A stretch of 64,000 nucleotides of DNA from Faecalibacterium prausnitzii (lineage in GTDB: Bacteria; Bacillota; Clostridia; Oscillospirales; Ruminococcaceae), in NCBI RefSeq assembly GCF_019967995.1, contig NZ_CP065377.1, forward strand, positions 1,054,001-1,118,000, read 5' to 3'. The notes beneath the pieces are model-generated. The model was given only the letters and a program-made list of their open reading frames with translations, ran no database searches and was not told where the DNA came from. This document shows positions 23,885 through 32,645 of the stretch, in pieces. The stretch's first letter is position 1, and each line of letters begins with the position of its first letter. The translations under genes were made by a program, and so were the position numbers.

Positions 23885-24986
23885 AATTGACCCGGAGTTC
23901 CAAAGCAAAATTCCGCCGCTGCAGTTTGAGGAAGAACAGCAGCTTGAGCAGAACATCATTGCCGAGGGTCGTCTTCTGAATCCCATCATCACATGGAATG
24001 GCTACATTCTGGATGGGCACACCCGCTACCGCATCCTGAAAAAGCACGGCTTTATCAAGTTTGAAGTGGAAGAAATCCAGCTTGCGAACAAGTACGAAGC
24101 GCTTGCATGGATCTGCAAAAATCAGCTTGGCCGCAGAAATCTCAGCCCAGAACGAAAGAAGTTTCTTCTGGGCAAGGAGTATGAATCAACCAAGCTGGCA
24201 GTGGGCGGGCAGCCCGGAAATTGCAATAAAGTAAATCGATGTGATCAAAATGATCACATCGATTCAGAAAAACGCACTTGCGAACGAATCGCCGTAGAAC
24301 ATGGTGTTGGGTCTGCGACGGTACGACGTGCCGAAAAGTATTCACGAGGCATTGATGCTGCGGAAGAAGCGGTGCCCGGTGCGCAGGAAGAGATCCTGAC
24401 CGGGCATATCAAGGCGACGGATGAACAAATCGTAGCGCTTGCTTCAATTCCAAAGGAAGAACGCCCGGCAATTCTTGAGGAACTCAAGAAGAAAAAGAGT
24501 GACCGTGATGATACGGTCCTCGAACGTCTGAAGCCGAGCAAGCCACCACCGAAGCCAAAGTCTGCACCGCAGAAGAAAAAGCCAACGGCAACGGAAAACA
24601 ACACGACGTCGCAGGCAGAACAGCCGGAAACGCCGGTACAGGAAACGATCACCGAGTCCCCACCGGAAGAGGAAATTGAGCCGACCAGCAATGCGCCACC
24701 AAGTTTTCTTCAGAGCATACAGGGTCATAAACGGCACTTGTCCGAAGAAGACAAGGCCCGACTGCAGGCCTCGGTGGATGCCCGTTACCAGGATAAAGCA
24801 GCAGCAACCGGCTCCATCATGCTGTGCGAACTGCAGGGAGCAACGGAAGAGTTTATCTTTCGGTGGAATGTTATTTTCCAGGAACACCCGGATGTTCTGA
24901 CCGATAAAACCTGTCGAAAAACCATTTTTGAACTGCTTGACCGGATGACAAACTATCTGAAAACCATAAAGGAGGAAAAGTTATGA
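23865..24986 (+). CDS. ParB-like nuclease/partition domain protein
   Basis: The 373-residue protein starts with GTG 23865 behind AAAGGAG. The N-terminal ParB/sulfiredoxin-like domain contains GRLLNPIITWNGYILDGHTRY. A central helix-turn-helix-like part (CERIAVEHGVGSATVRRAEKY) follows, then a Lys/Pro/Glu-rich linker and a C-terminal helical part. Members act in plasmid or integrative-element maintenance or regulation. Four bases overlap with the next gene show coupling. Confidence 0.72.
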   Translation: MKLSQLKIDPEFQSKIPPLQFEEEQQLEQNIIAEGRLLNPIITWNGYILDGHTRYRILKKHGFIKFEVEEIQLANKYEALAWICKNQLGRRNLSPERKKFLLGKEYESTKLAVGGQPGNCNKVNRCDQNDHIDSEKRTCERIAVEHGVGSATVRRAEKYSRGIDAAEEAVPGAQEEILTGHIKATDEQIVALASIPKEERPAILEELKKKKSDRDDTVLERLKPSKPPPKPKSAPQKKKPTATENNTTSQAEQPETPVQETITESPPEEEIEPTSNAPPSFLQSIQGHKRHLSEEDKARLQASVDARYQDKAAATGSIMLCELQGATEEFIFRWNVIFQEHPDVLTDKTCRKTIFELLDRMTNYLKTIKEEKL

Positions 24987-25780
24987 TGAATTCCAATCTG
25001 AACCTGAACACTTTGCCTGAATGCAAGTTTGCCTATCAGATGGTAAACAGTGCACTGCTGATCCCGTGTATTGAATATCAGCGTATGCTGCGGATGGAGA
25101 AGGTTTCGCAGATCGCGGAAAACTTCTCGGAGTACATCGCGAACGAGCCGAAGGTCAGCTACCGGGATGGGCGCTTCTATGTTTTTGATGGGCAGAACAC
25201 GGTGGAAGCCCGTCGAACCTGCAACGGTGGCAAGGATGTGACGATTCGCTGCAAAGTCTTTTACGGCCTTACCAAAGAAGACGAAGCAACGCTGTTTGCG
25301 ATTCAGACCGGCAATGCTACATGCCTGACGGCGGGCGAACGCCTTCGTGCAAATCTGGTGGCCGAAAACCCGGATGCACTTTACTTTGTGGGGATCACGT
25401 CGAATGCCGGTGCGGAATTTGCCTATGACGGCATCCGGGCACCCTGGAAAATCTACTGCATCGGAACGGCATACGAGCTGTACAAGCAGTATGGCTGTGA
25501 GCGCTACGTCGAGATGCTTCACATCATCAACGAGGCGTGGAAGGGCAATGTGGATTCCTACCTTGCCGGTGTAATCCGGGGTGTGGCCCGCTTCATCTCC
25601 GTATACGAGGGCGAGTACAGCCGGGAGCGGCTGGTGCAGCAGCTGGCAAGGACACACCCGAAAACCATCACGCAGCTGGCTCAGAAAGACACCGGAAGTT
25701 CTGCAAACCGCCACATGCGGCAGATTCTTCGTATCTATAACGGTGCCAGCCGTGAGATGAGTCTGCCGCTGAAAAACTGA
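24983..25780 (+). CDS. ParB-like domain protein (DUF6551 type)
   Basis: The 265-residue protein has the ParB-like core (SEYIANEPKVSYRDGRFYVFDGQNTVEA), which includes the DGQ box, and a helical C-terminus. It resembles DUF6551 proteins of clostridial integrative elements. It is translationally coupled to the preceding ParB-like gene. The pair probably acts together, and the activity is unknown. Confidence 0.6.
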   Translation: MMNSNLNLNTLPECKFAYQMVNSALLIPCIEYQRMLRMEKVSQIAENFSEYIANEPKVSYRDGRFYVFDGQNTVEARRTCNGGKDVTIRCKVFYGLTKEDEATLFAIQTGNATCLTAGERLRANLVAENPDALYFVGITSNAGAEFAYDGIRAPWKIYCIGTAYELYKQYGCERYVEMLHIINEAWKGNVDSYLAGVIRGVARFISVYEGEYSRERLVQQLARTHPKTITQLAQKDTGSSANRHMRQILRIYNGASREMSLPLKN

Positions 25781-25803
25781 CAGTTTCGTTTTACCTCCTG
25801 AAC

Positions 25804-25838
25804 AACAGCCGTCGTGGTATCCGTCTGCGGCGGCTGTT
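25804..25838 (+). terminator. Hairpin between the ParB-like pair and mazF
   Basis: AACAGCCGTCG pairs with CGGCGGCTGTT (one mismatch), followed by TCTTAC. It is a weak terminator or attenuator. Confidence 0.45.
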
Positions 25839-25865
25839 TCTTACATAAAAAGGAGGTTGATTTTT

Positions 25866-26249
25866 ATGTTACCGAACAATTGGAGATATCTCAGAGGAGA
25901 CATCTACTATGCAGACATGGAGCCGCATATCGGCTCGGAACAGGGCGGGAAACGCCCTGTGGTAGTTCTGCAGAACAACATTGGAAACCGTCATTCGCCT
26001 ACATTGATCGTTGCAACTGTTACTACCCGGACGGAAAAGAAGAAAAACCAGCCCACCCATGTGCTGGTGGATTCTAACCCGGCCTTTGAAGAACCGTCCA
26101 TGATTCTTCTGGAGCAGATCTTCACGATCGATAAATCCCGCATCGAACGCTTTATGGGCTATGCCAGCAAGGCTGAAATGCTCCGCATTGATATGGCTTT
26201 GCTGGTCAGTCTGGCTCTGAACGTTCTGAGCGGAAACCGCAGCGAATAG
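25866..26249 (+). CDS. MazF/PemK-type endoribonuclease toxin
   Basis: The 127-residue protein begins RYLRGDIYYADM and contains GSEQGGKRPVVVLQN and later MILLEQIFTIDKSR, the standard MazF landmarks. It would cleave mRNA at specific short sites. ATG 25866 is 9 bases after AGGAGG. No MazE-like antitoxin lies directly upstream, where antitoxins normally are. The small gene at 26310 is not an obvious antitoxin. It may be a domesticated or orphan toxin of the integrative element. Confidence 0.85.
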   Translation: MLPNNWRYLRGDIYYADMEPHIGSEQGGKRPVVVLQNNIGNRHSPTLIVATVTTRTEKKKNQPTHVLVDSNPAFEEPSMILLEQIFTIDKSRIERFMGYASKAEMLRIDMALLVSLALNVLSGNRSE

Positions 26250-26309
26250 CGGACAACCAGTAACCCGTAAAAATGAGGTGATAGCGATGTAACCGGAGGT
26301 GAGTGAGCC

Positions 26310-26546
26310 ATGCGAAAGAGTGCCCCCATTGAAGTGGTGGTACATTACCCCAAAACGAAAGAGGGATGGGACGAACTCGGAAAACGGGTCGCAACCGCCC
26401 ACGCCAACTATGTGATCGAAAAAATCGACCGTCTGAACTGCCCCACATGGCAGAAGCTCGAATTGCTGCAGGCGGTGATCGATACTACCAAAGGAACCTA
26501 CAAACCCAAAGAACACCAAAAGCCCGGCTGGCAGCCGAGCCGATAA
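26310..26546 (+). CDS. Small hypothetical protein downstream of mazF
   Basis: The 78-residue protein (RKSAPIEVVVHYPKTKEGWDEL...) has a short beta start and an amphipathic helical middle, and ends in a basic tail. The ribosome site GGAGG is 10 bases upstream. It is common in my memory of clostridial mobile elements but has no named function. A strong terminator follows. Confidence 0.6.
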   Translation: MRKSAPIEVVVHYPKTKEGWDELGKRVATAHANYVIEKIDRLNCPTWQKLELLQAVIDTTKGTYKPKEHQKPGWQPSR

Positions 26547-26548
26547 AC

Positions 26549-26632
26549 AAAGCCCCACGCTCAACATATGCTTTTCTGCTCTGACCAGAGACGGTCAGAT
26601 TCAGAGGCAGTGTTGAGCGTGGGGCTTTTTGT
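26549..26632 (+). terminator. Terminator ending the ParB-mazF unit
   Basis: A perfect 18-bp outer stem (AAAGCCCCACGCTCAACA with its complement at 26611-26628) encloses a second stem CTGACC/GGTCAG and is followed by TT. Confidence 0.88.
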
Positions 26633-26725
26633 GTTACATAAGTTTTTGGAATTTTGCTGACAAAATAAAATCATTGATTGTTGGCGGCCAATATGGTATT
26701 CTTTTTGCAAGGGAAGGTGAAGTGC

Positions 26726-27259
26726 ATGAATCGTCGCAGCGTGAAAATTATGAGAAGAAAAGCCGGGGGAACAGCAGGGAAGAATGCAGAAAAGTATTCG
26801 GTCAATCTCCCGGCAGTGTGGCTTCGTGCGATGGGAATCCAGAAAGATAACCGGGTAGAACTTTCTTTTGACGGTGAAAAAATCACCGTCCGACCGCTTG
26901 CATCCACAGACCCGGAAGTGTTTCGCAGAAATGCAGAACAGAAAGGTCATCGGCTGAAAGAATACAGGTACTATGACGGAGATGTTCTGTGTACCGTGAT
27001 CCTGGCAGATTTTACAGCGGAGCAGATCTGCATCGAAAACAAAGTTGACGAAATACTGGATACTGCGTTTGGTGTGAACGAAATGCCCTCGTGGGAAGAC
27101 TTCCTGGCCTTTCTGGCAGACCGATGCATTCCGAAAACACAAAAGGGCTTGGATTACTATCTGGATGCTGTTGGCGTTCCGGAATATGACCCGGTTCTGC
27201 TTGTTGAAAAGACGCAGGGAAGAATGGCGGAGGATCACAAATGGCTGGAAATTATTTGA
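26726..27259 (+). CDS. AbrB-type swapped-hairpin domain protein
   Basis: The 177-residue protein has an N-terminal SpoVT/AbrB-like DNA-binding element (YSVNLPAVWLRAMGI...RVELSFDGEKITVRP). An acidic helical C-terminal part may bind its partner. ATG 26726 follows GGAAGGTGA. In clostridial elements this type of gene precedes a HipA-like kinase, as here, so it probably acts as antitoxin and autorepressor. The next gene overlaps it by 19 bases. Confidence 0.7.
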   Translation: MNRRSVKIMRRKAGGTAGKNAEKYSVNLPAVWLRAMGIQKDNRVELSFDGEKITVRPLASTDPEVFRRNAEQKGHRLKEYRYYDGDVLCTVILADFTAEQICIENKVDEILDTAFGVNEMPSWEDFLAFLADRCIPKTQKGLDYYLDAVGVPEYDPVLLVEKTQGRMAEDHKWLEII

Positions 27260-27611
27260 CGCTGCATACCAACGACAGGGTTGTGGTGACGACTTCGCGC
27301 GGAAATCAGGAAAAATGGTTCGATGCGGAGAAAAATCTCTGGTATAAGGTGGATGATGGCTGCTTTGAGGCACTGGCTGAAGCCGTTTCCAGTGAAGTTC
27401 TGCGCAATTTCACGAATGCGGCTCGGCTGCCGGGAATCTCCGTGGCAAATTACTGGGTCGATACGGCTGAGGTTCATGGCTTGAAACGAGTGGTTTCGAT
27501 ACGATCCTCGATAAATATCTATGCTATTACCCAAAACAGTTCCGCTTTTTGCTGAAAGAGCGTATCGAAACCGTCCTGATGGAGCAGCAGAAAAAGCTTT
27601 TTGAAAAGTAA
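27241..27611 (+). pseudogene. Middle gene of the AbrB-HipA module, deleted and frameshifted
   Basis: ATG 27241 opens a frame (MAGNYLTLHTNDRVVVTTSRG...) that reads through VDTAEVHGLKR and then out-of-frame to 27555. From about 27490 another frame resumes with FDTILDKYLCYYPKQFRFLLKERIETV and ends LFEK at 27611. The two halves look like one protein with an internal deletion and a shift. The function is unknown; it may be part of the HipA-like system. Confidence 0.65.
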
Positions 27612-27688
27612 AAGCTCTTGCGTCCCGTGAAAAAAGAAGGTAATATAAATACAGAGCAAGACACAGAACGCAGGGAGGGATGAAAACC

Positions 27689-28765
27689 ATGTTTTACGAG
27701 ATCATGCACCGGGAAAGCTGTGTGGCACAACTCAGCACGACAGGGGAATGCAGGGTCTGCCTCGAGGATTTCATGCCCTATGATCTGGTTCTGGTGGAAT
27801 CGGATGATTTTGACGAGCGCATCAATAATGTAACGAACTTTTACTATTGGTGCGCCTCCCGGATGTTGACGTTGGATCGCACCTACGCCAAGGAAATCCT
27901 GAACAGTATCGGTGCATCTCAGAGTGTTACGGACAGGGAACGAGCACAGATTGCATTATCCTACCATTGTCTGTCTTTGCTGGATGTGTTCTGGGTGAAA
28001 GAAGAAAACGAGAAGATTCGATTCGAGGATATCAACCTTTTTGCACACTCCTTAAGCAATGCGCTTGTGGATATTGCGCTGCGGGGGCACCAAATGACGG
28101 TGACAAACGCCCATCTTCTGGCAAATGACCTGTCTACGGGCGGCTTGTACCCCAAGGCGTGGGTGCGAAAAGAGGATGGCTTCTATCTTTACAAGGATGG
28201 TGGCAGGGAAGCGGTGGAACGTGAAGTGCTGGCAAGCAAAATCTGCCGGTGCTTTGACTGCCATCAGGTACTGTATGAGCAGGGGATGTTTGAAAATGAG
28301 CCGGTTTCTATCAGCAAAATCATGACATCTCAGCGATACAGTCTTGTGACCTATGCAGCCTATGACGTCTACTGCACGAACCATGATTGGAACACGCTGG
28401 ATAAGATCTTAGAGTTGGATGCTCCCAGCTACTATATGATGAACATTCTGGATTATCTGGTGGGCAATACCGACCGTCATTGGGAAAATTGGGGTCTGCT
28501 GGTAGACAACGAAACCAATCAGCCCATCCGTCTGCATGACCTGATGGACTTCAACCGGTCGTTTCAGCAGTACGACACGCCAGAAGGCGCAAACTGTCTG
28601 ACCGTGGGAAAACGCCATCTGAGCCAAAAAGATGCTGCAGTGGAAGCGGTGCGGAACATCGGACTGAACCAAGTCCGTCAGGTGGAGCACACCGTATTCT
28701 CCAAGCATCCGGCATGGAAAGCAACGTTTGAAGAACGACTGCGTGTTTTACGGAACGCCATGTAA
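27689..28765 (+). CDS. HipA-like kinase-fold protein
   Basis: The 358-residue protein resembles HipA C-terminal kinase proteins. It has YLYKDGG as a nucleotide-contacting segment, YYMMNILDYLVGNTDRHWENWG as the catalytic-loop type motif (NTDRHxxN), and LHDLMDFNRSF as the metal-binding DFN/DFD region. It may phosphorylate a translation factor and act as a growth-stalling toxin. ATG 27689 is 10 bases after GGAGG; ATG 27680 overlaps the ribosome site. The partner gene upstream is broken. Confidence 0.75.
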   Translation: MFYEIMHRESCVAQLSTTGECRVCLEDFMPYDLVLVESDDFDERINNVTNFYYWCASRMLTLDRTYAKEILNSIGASQSVTDRERAQIALSYHCLSLLDVFWVKEENEKIRFEDINLFAHSLSNALVDIALRGHQMTVTNAHLLANDLSTGGLYPKAWVRKEDGFYLYKDGGREAVEREVLASKICRCFDCHQVLYEQGMFENEPVSISKIMTSQRYSLVTYAAYDVYCTNHDWNTLDKILELDAPSYYMMNILDYLVGNTDRHWENWGLLVDNETNQPIRLHDLMDFNRSFQQYDTPEGANCLTVGKRHLSQKDAAVEAVRNIGLNQVRQVEHTVFSKHPAWKATFEERLRVLRNAM

Positions 28766-28811
28766 GTCAGAGCGAATATCAGAATAATTGAAACAGAATG
28801 ATTCCATAACG

Positions 28812-28859
28812 AAAGCCCGTCTGCGCTGCCACATATCGTGGCTTGCAGACGAGCTTTTT
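28812..28859 (+). terminator. Terminator after the HipA-like gene
   Basis: AAAGC.CGTCTGC and GCAGACG.GCTTT form a long stem with an inner CCAC/GTGG hairpin, followed by TTTTTC. Confidence 0.75.
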
Positions 28860-28866
28860 CGTTTGG

Positions 28867-28919
28867 CCGGAGAAAAATTACCATACCTCACATGCGAAGC
28901 ATAGATGGAAAATCGGGCC
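28867..28919. repeat. 53-bp direct repeat, left copy
   Basis: It is identical to 30803-30855 except for two adjacent bases (TG against AA). It ends exactly at the stop codon of the ATPase gene and represents the tail of an HTH gene (GPDFLSMLRM then stop on the minus strand). Confidence 0.85.
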
Positions 28920-30701
28920 TTAAAGATTTCGAAGGTATTCTTCAACGTTTTGGTATTGGATGCCGTTCAGGATCTGATCTTCACCACGGTAGAGAACAAA
29001 TTTTCCGGTGATGGGACCATAGCGATGTTCTGTTTGGGCACATTTTTCAGAGTCGATCAAATGGCGGTATTGGAATGGGGCGATTTCCCTACTGTGCTTG
29101 ATCTCAAAAATCTGGCAGGAACCGGCGGCAGGATCGAACACCACCATATCAAATTCACCAATAGGAAACTGAAGTACAAAAACTTCCTTTCCGGGGTTTG
29201 CTATCTTGGTTTCCAAAAGAACAATGTCTTCCAGCATTCGTCCTTTGATCTCAGTGAGAATACGCTCTTGTACGGCAGTGCGTTCCGGCAGGGAGAGGGC
29301 ACTGAAGGTTTCATCCAGAAGAAGACTGTGAATCAGTGCGGATGCCTGAGCGTAACGGAGACCGGGTTGAGCGATAACGGTTCGAGTGGACTTCGTATTT
29401 ACCTTTGGAAGATGACGGATATCAATATCCCGTGTGAGATCCAATAGGTCCAGATATTCTTTGATTTCTGCTGCATGGTCTTCATCCAAAACCACAGTTT
29501 GTTCTGATTTGTTGAGAATTTCCAGAAGATCCCGTAAACGGTCTGTTACCGCAGAAAGATCAATGTGGTCGAGGATGTCTATAGGATTGCTGCGGTCCCG
29601 GCGAAGGTTGTTTGCGGAAACACCGAGATCATGAGATTTGAAATCCTGTGTTAATACCTCCAGCGTAAAGCGGTGATTGATATCTTTGACAACGCGATTG
29701 ATGGCACTGGTTAACTCATTTTTATCGTATAGGTCGCGTAAATTTCGGAAATGGTCTTCATATTGATAGCAGCGCAAAGAGTGTTGAATGTTATGCGCGA
29801 TGGCTGTGTCTACATATTCATCGGCGCGTTCTTTGCTGGCAAATGTGGAGCTCTCATTATAATGAACACCGCCAAGGCTCATTGTACCGCCATAACGGAT
29901 GTATTCATCAATGCCGTGAATCCCCAGAACGGATTCAAATTCGCGGTAGGGAATAAAGGTAGTGTGCAGAAGAATACAACGGTCATAAAGCTGTTCGTCC
30001 TCGGTAAACAGAAAGCCGAGAGAGTCTGTGCCTGAAAGTACAATTCTCATGCCGCTTGCTGCAAAAATATCAGAAAACAGTGCAGCACCCTCGATGAAAT
30101 CGTCCAGCAGGGTGACTTCATCCAGGAATACATATTGAAAGCCCTGCGATTCCAAAACCTTTAAGTCGGTATTTAAGGCAGCAAGCGTATCCTGAGCAGT
30201 GATTTGGATGAATGCAGACTTCATCAAGTCTGTATCATTCATTTCGGCGAGGGCTTGCCGAATCATAGTTGTTTTTCCGGTTCTGCGCAAACCATAGAGA
30301 ATAAAAACTTTGTCCTGTGCTTCACCGTATAGAAAATTATGCAACTGTTGAAAGCACTCTCGTTTTTTGTATCGTTTGACAGAAGCAGAGAATGTGCGCA
30401 GAGCGGCACCAATGCGGACATTTGTGGTAAAAGCAGCAACGTGAGTCGGTGCTGCCTTCGGCAACATCTTTTTCAGTGCCTTCAGCTCCTGCTCTAACTC
30501 TTTTCGCTGCTCAATCTGTGCGCGAAAAGAATCTAACACTTCAGCGGGGATGTACTTTTCATGGCGCTTCTTATTTTCTGTCCAGCGATGATAATAATAT
30601 TCGCGCCCGGTTACAGTTTTCTTTACAATCGAACCGGGAGGAAGCATGGCGATTTTTTGCGCCAACTCGTTCATGTGAACCTGCAATTCGCTCTGTTCCA
30701 T
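28920..30701 (-). CDS. AAA-family ATPase with C-terminal nuclease-like domain
   Basis: The 593-residue minus-strand protein has an N-terminal DUF6788-like segment (MLPPGSIVKKTVTGREYYYHRW), a coiled coil near 55-80 and Walker A GLRRTGKT at 137-144. Walker B follows as YVFLDEVTLL, then FSDIFAASGMRIVLSGTDS. The C-terminal part with GEFDMVVFDP and FEIKHS resembles the PD-(D/E)xK region of DUF4143-type ATPases. Such proteins are frequent in mobile regions and of unknown target. ATG 30701 follows AGGAGG. The gene lies between 53-bp direct repeats. Confidence 0.78.
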   Translation of the reverse strand: MEQSELQVHMNELAQKIAMLPPGSIVKKTVTGREYYYHRWTENKKRHEKYIPAEVLDSFRAQIEQRKELEQELKALKKMLPKAAPTHVAAFTTNVRIGAALRTFSASVKRYKKRECFQQLHNFLYGEAQDKVFILYGLRRTGKTTMIRQALAEMNDTDLMKSAFIQITAQDTLAALNTDLKVLESQGFQYVFLDEVTLLDDFIEGAALFSDIFAASGMRIVLSGTDSLGFLFTEDEQLYDRCILLHTTFIPYREFESVLGIHGIDEYIRYGGTMSLGGVHYNESSTFASKERADEYVDTAIAHNIQHSLRCYQYEDHFRNLRDLYDKNELTSAINRVVKDINHRFTLEVLTQDFKSHDLGVSANNLRRDRSNPIDILDHIDLSAVTDRLRDLLEILNKSEQTVVLDEDHAAEIKEYLDLLDLTRDIDIRHLPKVNTKSTRTVIAQPGLRYAQASALIHSLLLDETFSALSLPERTAVQERILTEIKGRMLEDIVLLETKIANPGKEVFVLQFPIGEFDMVVFDPAAGSCQIFEIKHSREIAPFQYRHLIDSEKCAQTEHRYGPITGKFVLYRGEDQILNGIQYQNVEEYLRNL

Positions 30702-30740
30702 AAGGTGCCTCCTATTCTGTTGAAATAGCGTCTATAAGTA

Positions 30741-30769
30741 TTATACCCCCTTGTACCCTTTTACACAAG
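30741..30769 (-). promoter_or_regulatory. Promoter of the ATPase gene with repeat-rich operator
   Basis: On the minus strand TTGTGT, a 17-base spacer and TATAAT. The surrounding 45 bases are a near-palindrome made of TATACCCC and CCCTTGT units, suggesting an operator. Confidence 0.65.
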
Positions 30770-30802
30770 GGTATAAAGGGGTATAATGAAAAATTCTTTT
30801 GA

Positions 30803-30855
30803 CCGGAGAAAAATTACCATACCTCACATGCGAAGCATAGAAAGAAAATCGGGCC
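30803..30855. repeat. 53-bp direct repeat, right copy
   Basis: See 28867-28919. Here it forms the true 3' end of the HTH relic at 30824-31310. Confidence 0.85.
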
Positions 30856-31310
30856 CAAGATTTTCGGCCAGAAGCCGGAAACACTTTTGGCTGATGGTTT
30901 TCTGTCCGGTCTCCCAGCAGCGAATACTTGTCCTGCCTACCTTGGTATGGTCGGCAAGCTGCTGACGGTTCCAGCCTTTTGTCTCCCGGTATCTGCGGAG
31001 GAAGTCTCCTCTGCCCCGGTGCAGAAACAGGGTGTAGTCGTCCAGAATATCCTCCACCGGGATGCCGTAAAGGGCGGCGAGCTTGTCCGCAAGTTCGGGC
31101 GTGAAGCTGCGGTGAAATGCGCCCGCTTTCCAGATCCCGATAGAGCCATTCCTCCATGCCCACCATGGCAGCAACCTCTTTTTGCAGCAGGTCAAGACCA
31201 TAGCGGCACCAACGCAGACGGTCCCATGGGTTCGGGATGTCGGCGTAAGAATGGTACATACGGTAGAACGCCTGCGCCTCTACGGTGGTGCGGGGGCCTG
31301 CCAAAGTTAC
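30824..31310 (-). pseudogene. Xre-type regulator relic with frameshift
   Basis: The minus strand reads NPWDRLRWCRYGLDLLQKEV and continues to about 31120. It then needs a frame change to give FTPELADKLAALYGIPVEDILDDY and a second HTH (WNRQQLADHTKVGRTSIRCWETG), stopping at 30824. The pattern of two HTH segments is known from clostridial regulators. Confidence 0.7.
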
Positions 31311-31482
31311 CTGTAAGATGTATAGAGGGGTTAGACCACGACCCTCACATGACACCCTCTGAAGTAGAAAAAAGGAACCGCTCTCTCGGCTCCAAAAAAA
31401 TCTATTTTGACGTAGATGCGTCATTGCGTGAAAGAGGTGGATTCTCTTTTCCATCCCAAAGTGCGCTGGGGAGAGGATAGCA
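31311..31482 (+). other. Unassigned stretch between relics
   Basis: No gene or clear signal is recognised. It separates the HTH relic from the sigma-factor relic and is probably a recombination scar. Confidence 0.5.
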
Positions 31483-31851
31483 AATGAGCTGCGGATGCAT
31501 TTTCGCAGGGAGCGCAGAAATGGTGTGGTCGTTTCCCTGCAGGAAACACTGGAAGCGGGAAAGGAGGACAGCGCACTGACCCTCTCGGACGTGCTGCAGG
31601 ACGGCTTCTGCATGGAGGACAGCTGTGAGCAGCAGGACGAGGCCCGGCGGCTGCGGCAGCTCATCGAAGGGCTGCCGGCGCGGGAACGGAAGCTGATCCT
31701 GCTGCGGTACGGCCTGGCCGGTCAGCCGCCGCTGACCCAGCTGGAGACAGCAAAGCTGCTCCAGATCAGCAGAAGTTATGTCTCAAGGCTCGAGACCCAC
31801 GCACTGGATCAGTTGCGCAAAGGCTGGCCTCAAGAATCACCGGGAGAATAA
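31483..31851 (+). pseudogene. C-terminal half of a SigK-like sigma factor
   Basis: The frame NELRMHFRRER through QETLEAGK, ALTLSDVLQDGF, LPARERKLILLRYGLAG and LLQISRSYVSRLETHAL corresponds to region 2.4 to region 4 of the intact gene at 57811-58497, at high identity. Region 2.1-2.3 is missing. It could still bind -35 DNA if made, but no ribosome site is evident. Confidence 0.85.
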
Positions 31852-31876
31852 AGGAACGGCAGATGGAATATATCCT

Positions 31877-32053
31877 GTGAACCGGGTGGCTTATCTGGTG
31901 GGGCACCACCATAGACCGGAGCAGATCAACGGCATCGACTACCAGATTTTGATTGAGGCAGATTATATCGTCAATGCATCCGAAAACGGGTACAGCCAGC
32001 AGGCGATCCGATCTTTTATGGAACATACCATGAAAACAGTGTTTGGAGTATAA
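31877..32053 (+). pseudogene. C-terminal relic of the HD-domain gene
   Basis: NRVAYLVGHHHRPEQINGIDYQILIEADYIV... to FGV matches the end of the gene at 20116-20607. It starts immediately after the sigma-factor relic, with a GTG but no ribosome site. Confidence 0.8.
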
Positions 32054-32150
32054 CAGAGAAGTTTGCCGCAAAACGCGAAAAAAAGATTCCATAAGCAAGT
32101 GACCTGAAAAGGACACCACCAAGAAAACCCAGACCCGATAAACAAATATC

Positions 32151-32196
32151 GCCGAGGACTCTTCCCATTGTGGAGGTGTCCTCGGCGGCTTTTTTG
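32151..32196 (+). terminator. Terminator upstream of the PTS unit
   Basis: GCCGAGGAC pairs with GTCCTCGGC, followed by GGCTTTTTTG. Confidence 0.8.
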
Positions 32197-32398
32197 TATA
32201 TAGGGCAGCAATTCTTGACCGTTTTTTGTGAAGGTGATAAGTTACGAGATGGAGCTCAGCTTTCTCCGCAATAATCTCGATTGAAAACAACGGCACATAT
32301 AAAGCAAAAAAGGAATATTCTTACTTGTCAATTTGCTGTAGAAAATCACCTGAGTTTGGGTAAAATTGACAAAGTCAAAAAGAACCCCCGTTTCTATC

Positions 32399-32427
32399 TT
32401 GACACTCCACAAAGAATATGGTATTGT
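32399..32427 (+). promoter_or_regulatory. Promoter of the antiterminator-PTS operon
   Basis: TTGACA at 32399-32404, a 17-base spacer ending in TGG, and TATTGT at 32422-32427. The 220-base leader contains the antiterminator site. From 32197 to this promoter no gene is seen. Confidence 0.7.
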
Positions 32428-32512
32428 AACTAAGCATAGAATAAATTTCCATTTAAGTGTTTAATTTGTTCGTGCTTTACAAAAAAGAAAATTGTACGTG
32501 AGCAGCGTCGTT

Positions 32513-32614
32513 GGATTGTTACCGTTTGGCGGGCTAGACCAACTCTGCATAGCACAAGCCGAAAGCGTGTTTCAGCCTTCGGTATGTTTGCTGTGTCGAG
32601 AGTGGTCTTTTTTT
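32513..32614 (+). promoter_or_regulatory. Ribonucleic antiterminator (RAT) site overlapping a terminator
   Basis: GGATTGTTACCG at 32513-32524 with GGGCTAGACC at 32531-32540 matches the RAT consensus recognised by BglG/LicT/GlcT proteins. Its 3' arm overlaps the terminator stem AGACCAACTCT (32536-32546) / AGAGTGGTCT (32599-32608), followed by TTTTTT. Binding of the downstream protein would block the terminator. Confidence 0.82.
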
Positions 32615-32645
32615 ATTGCCTTTTTCAACCTGAGGAGGAGAAACA

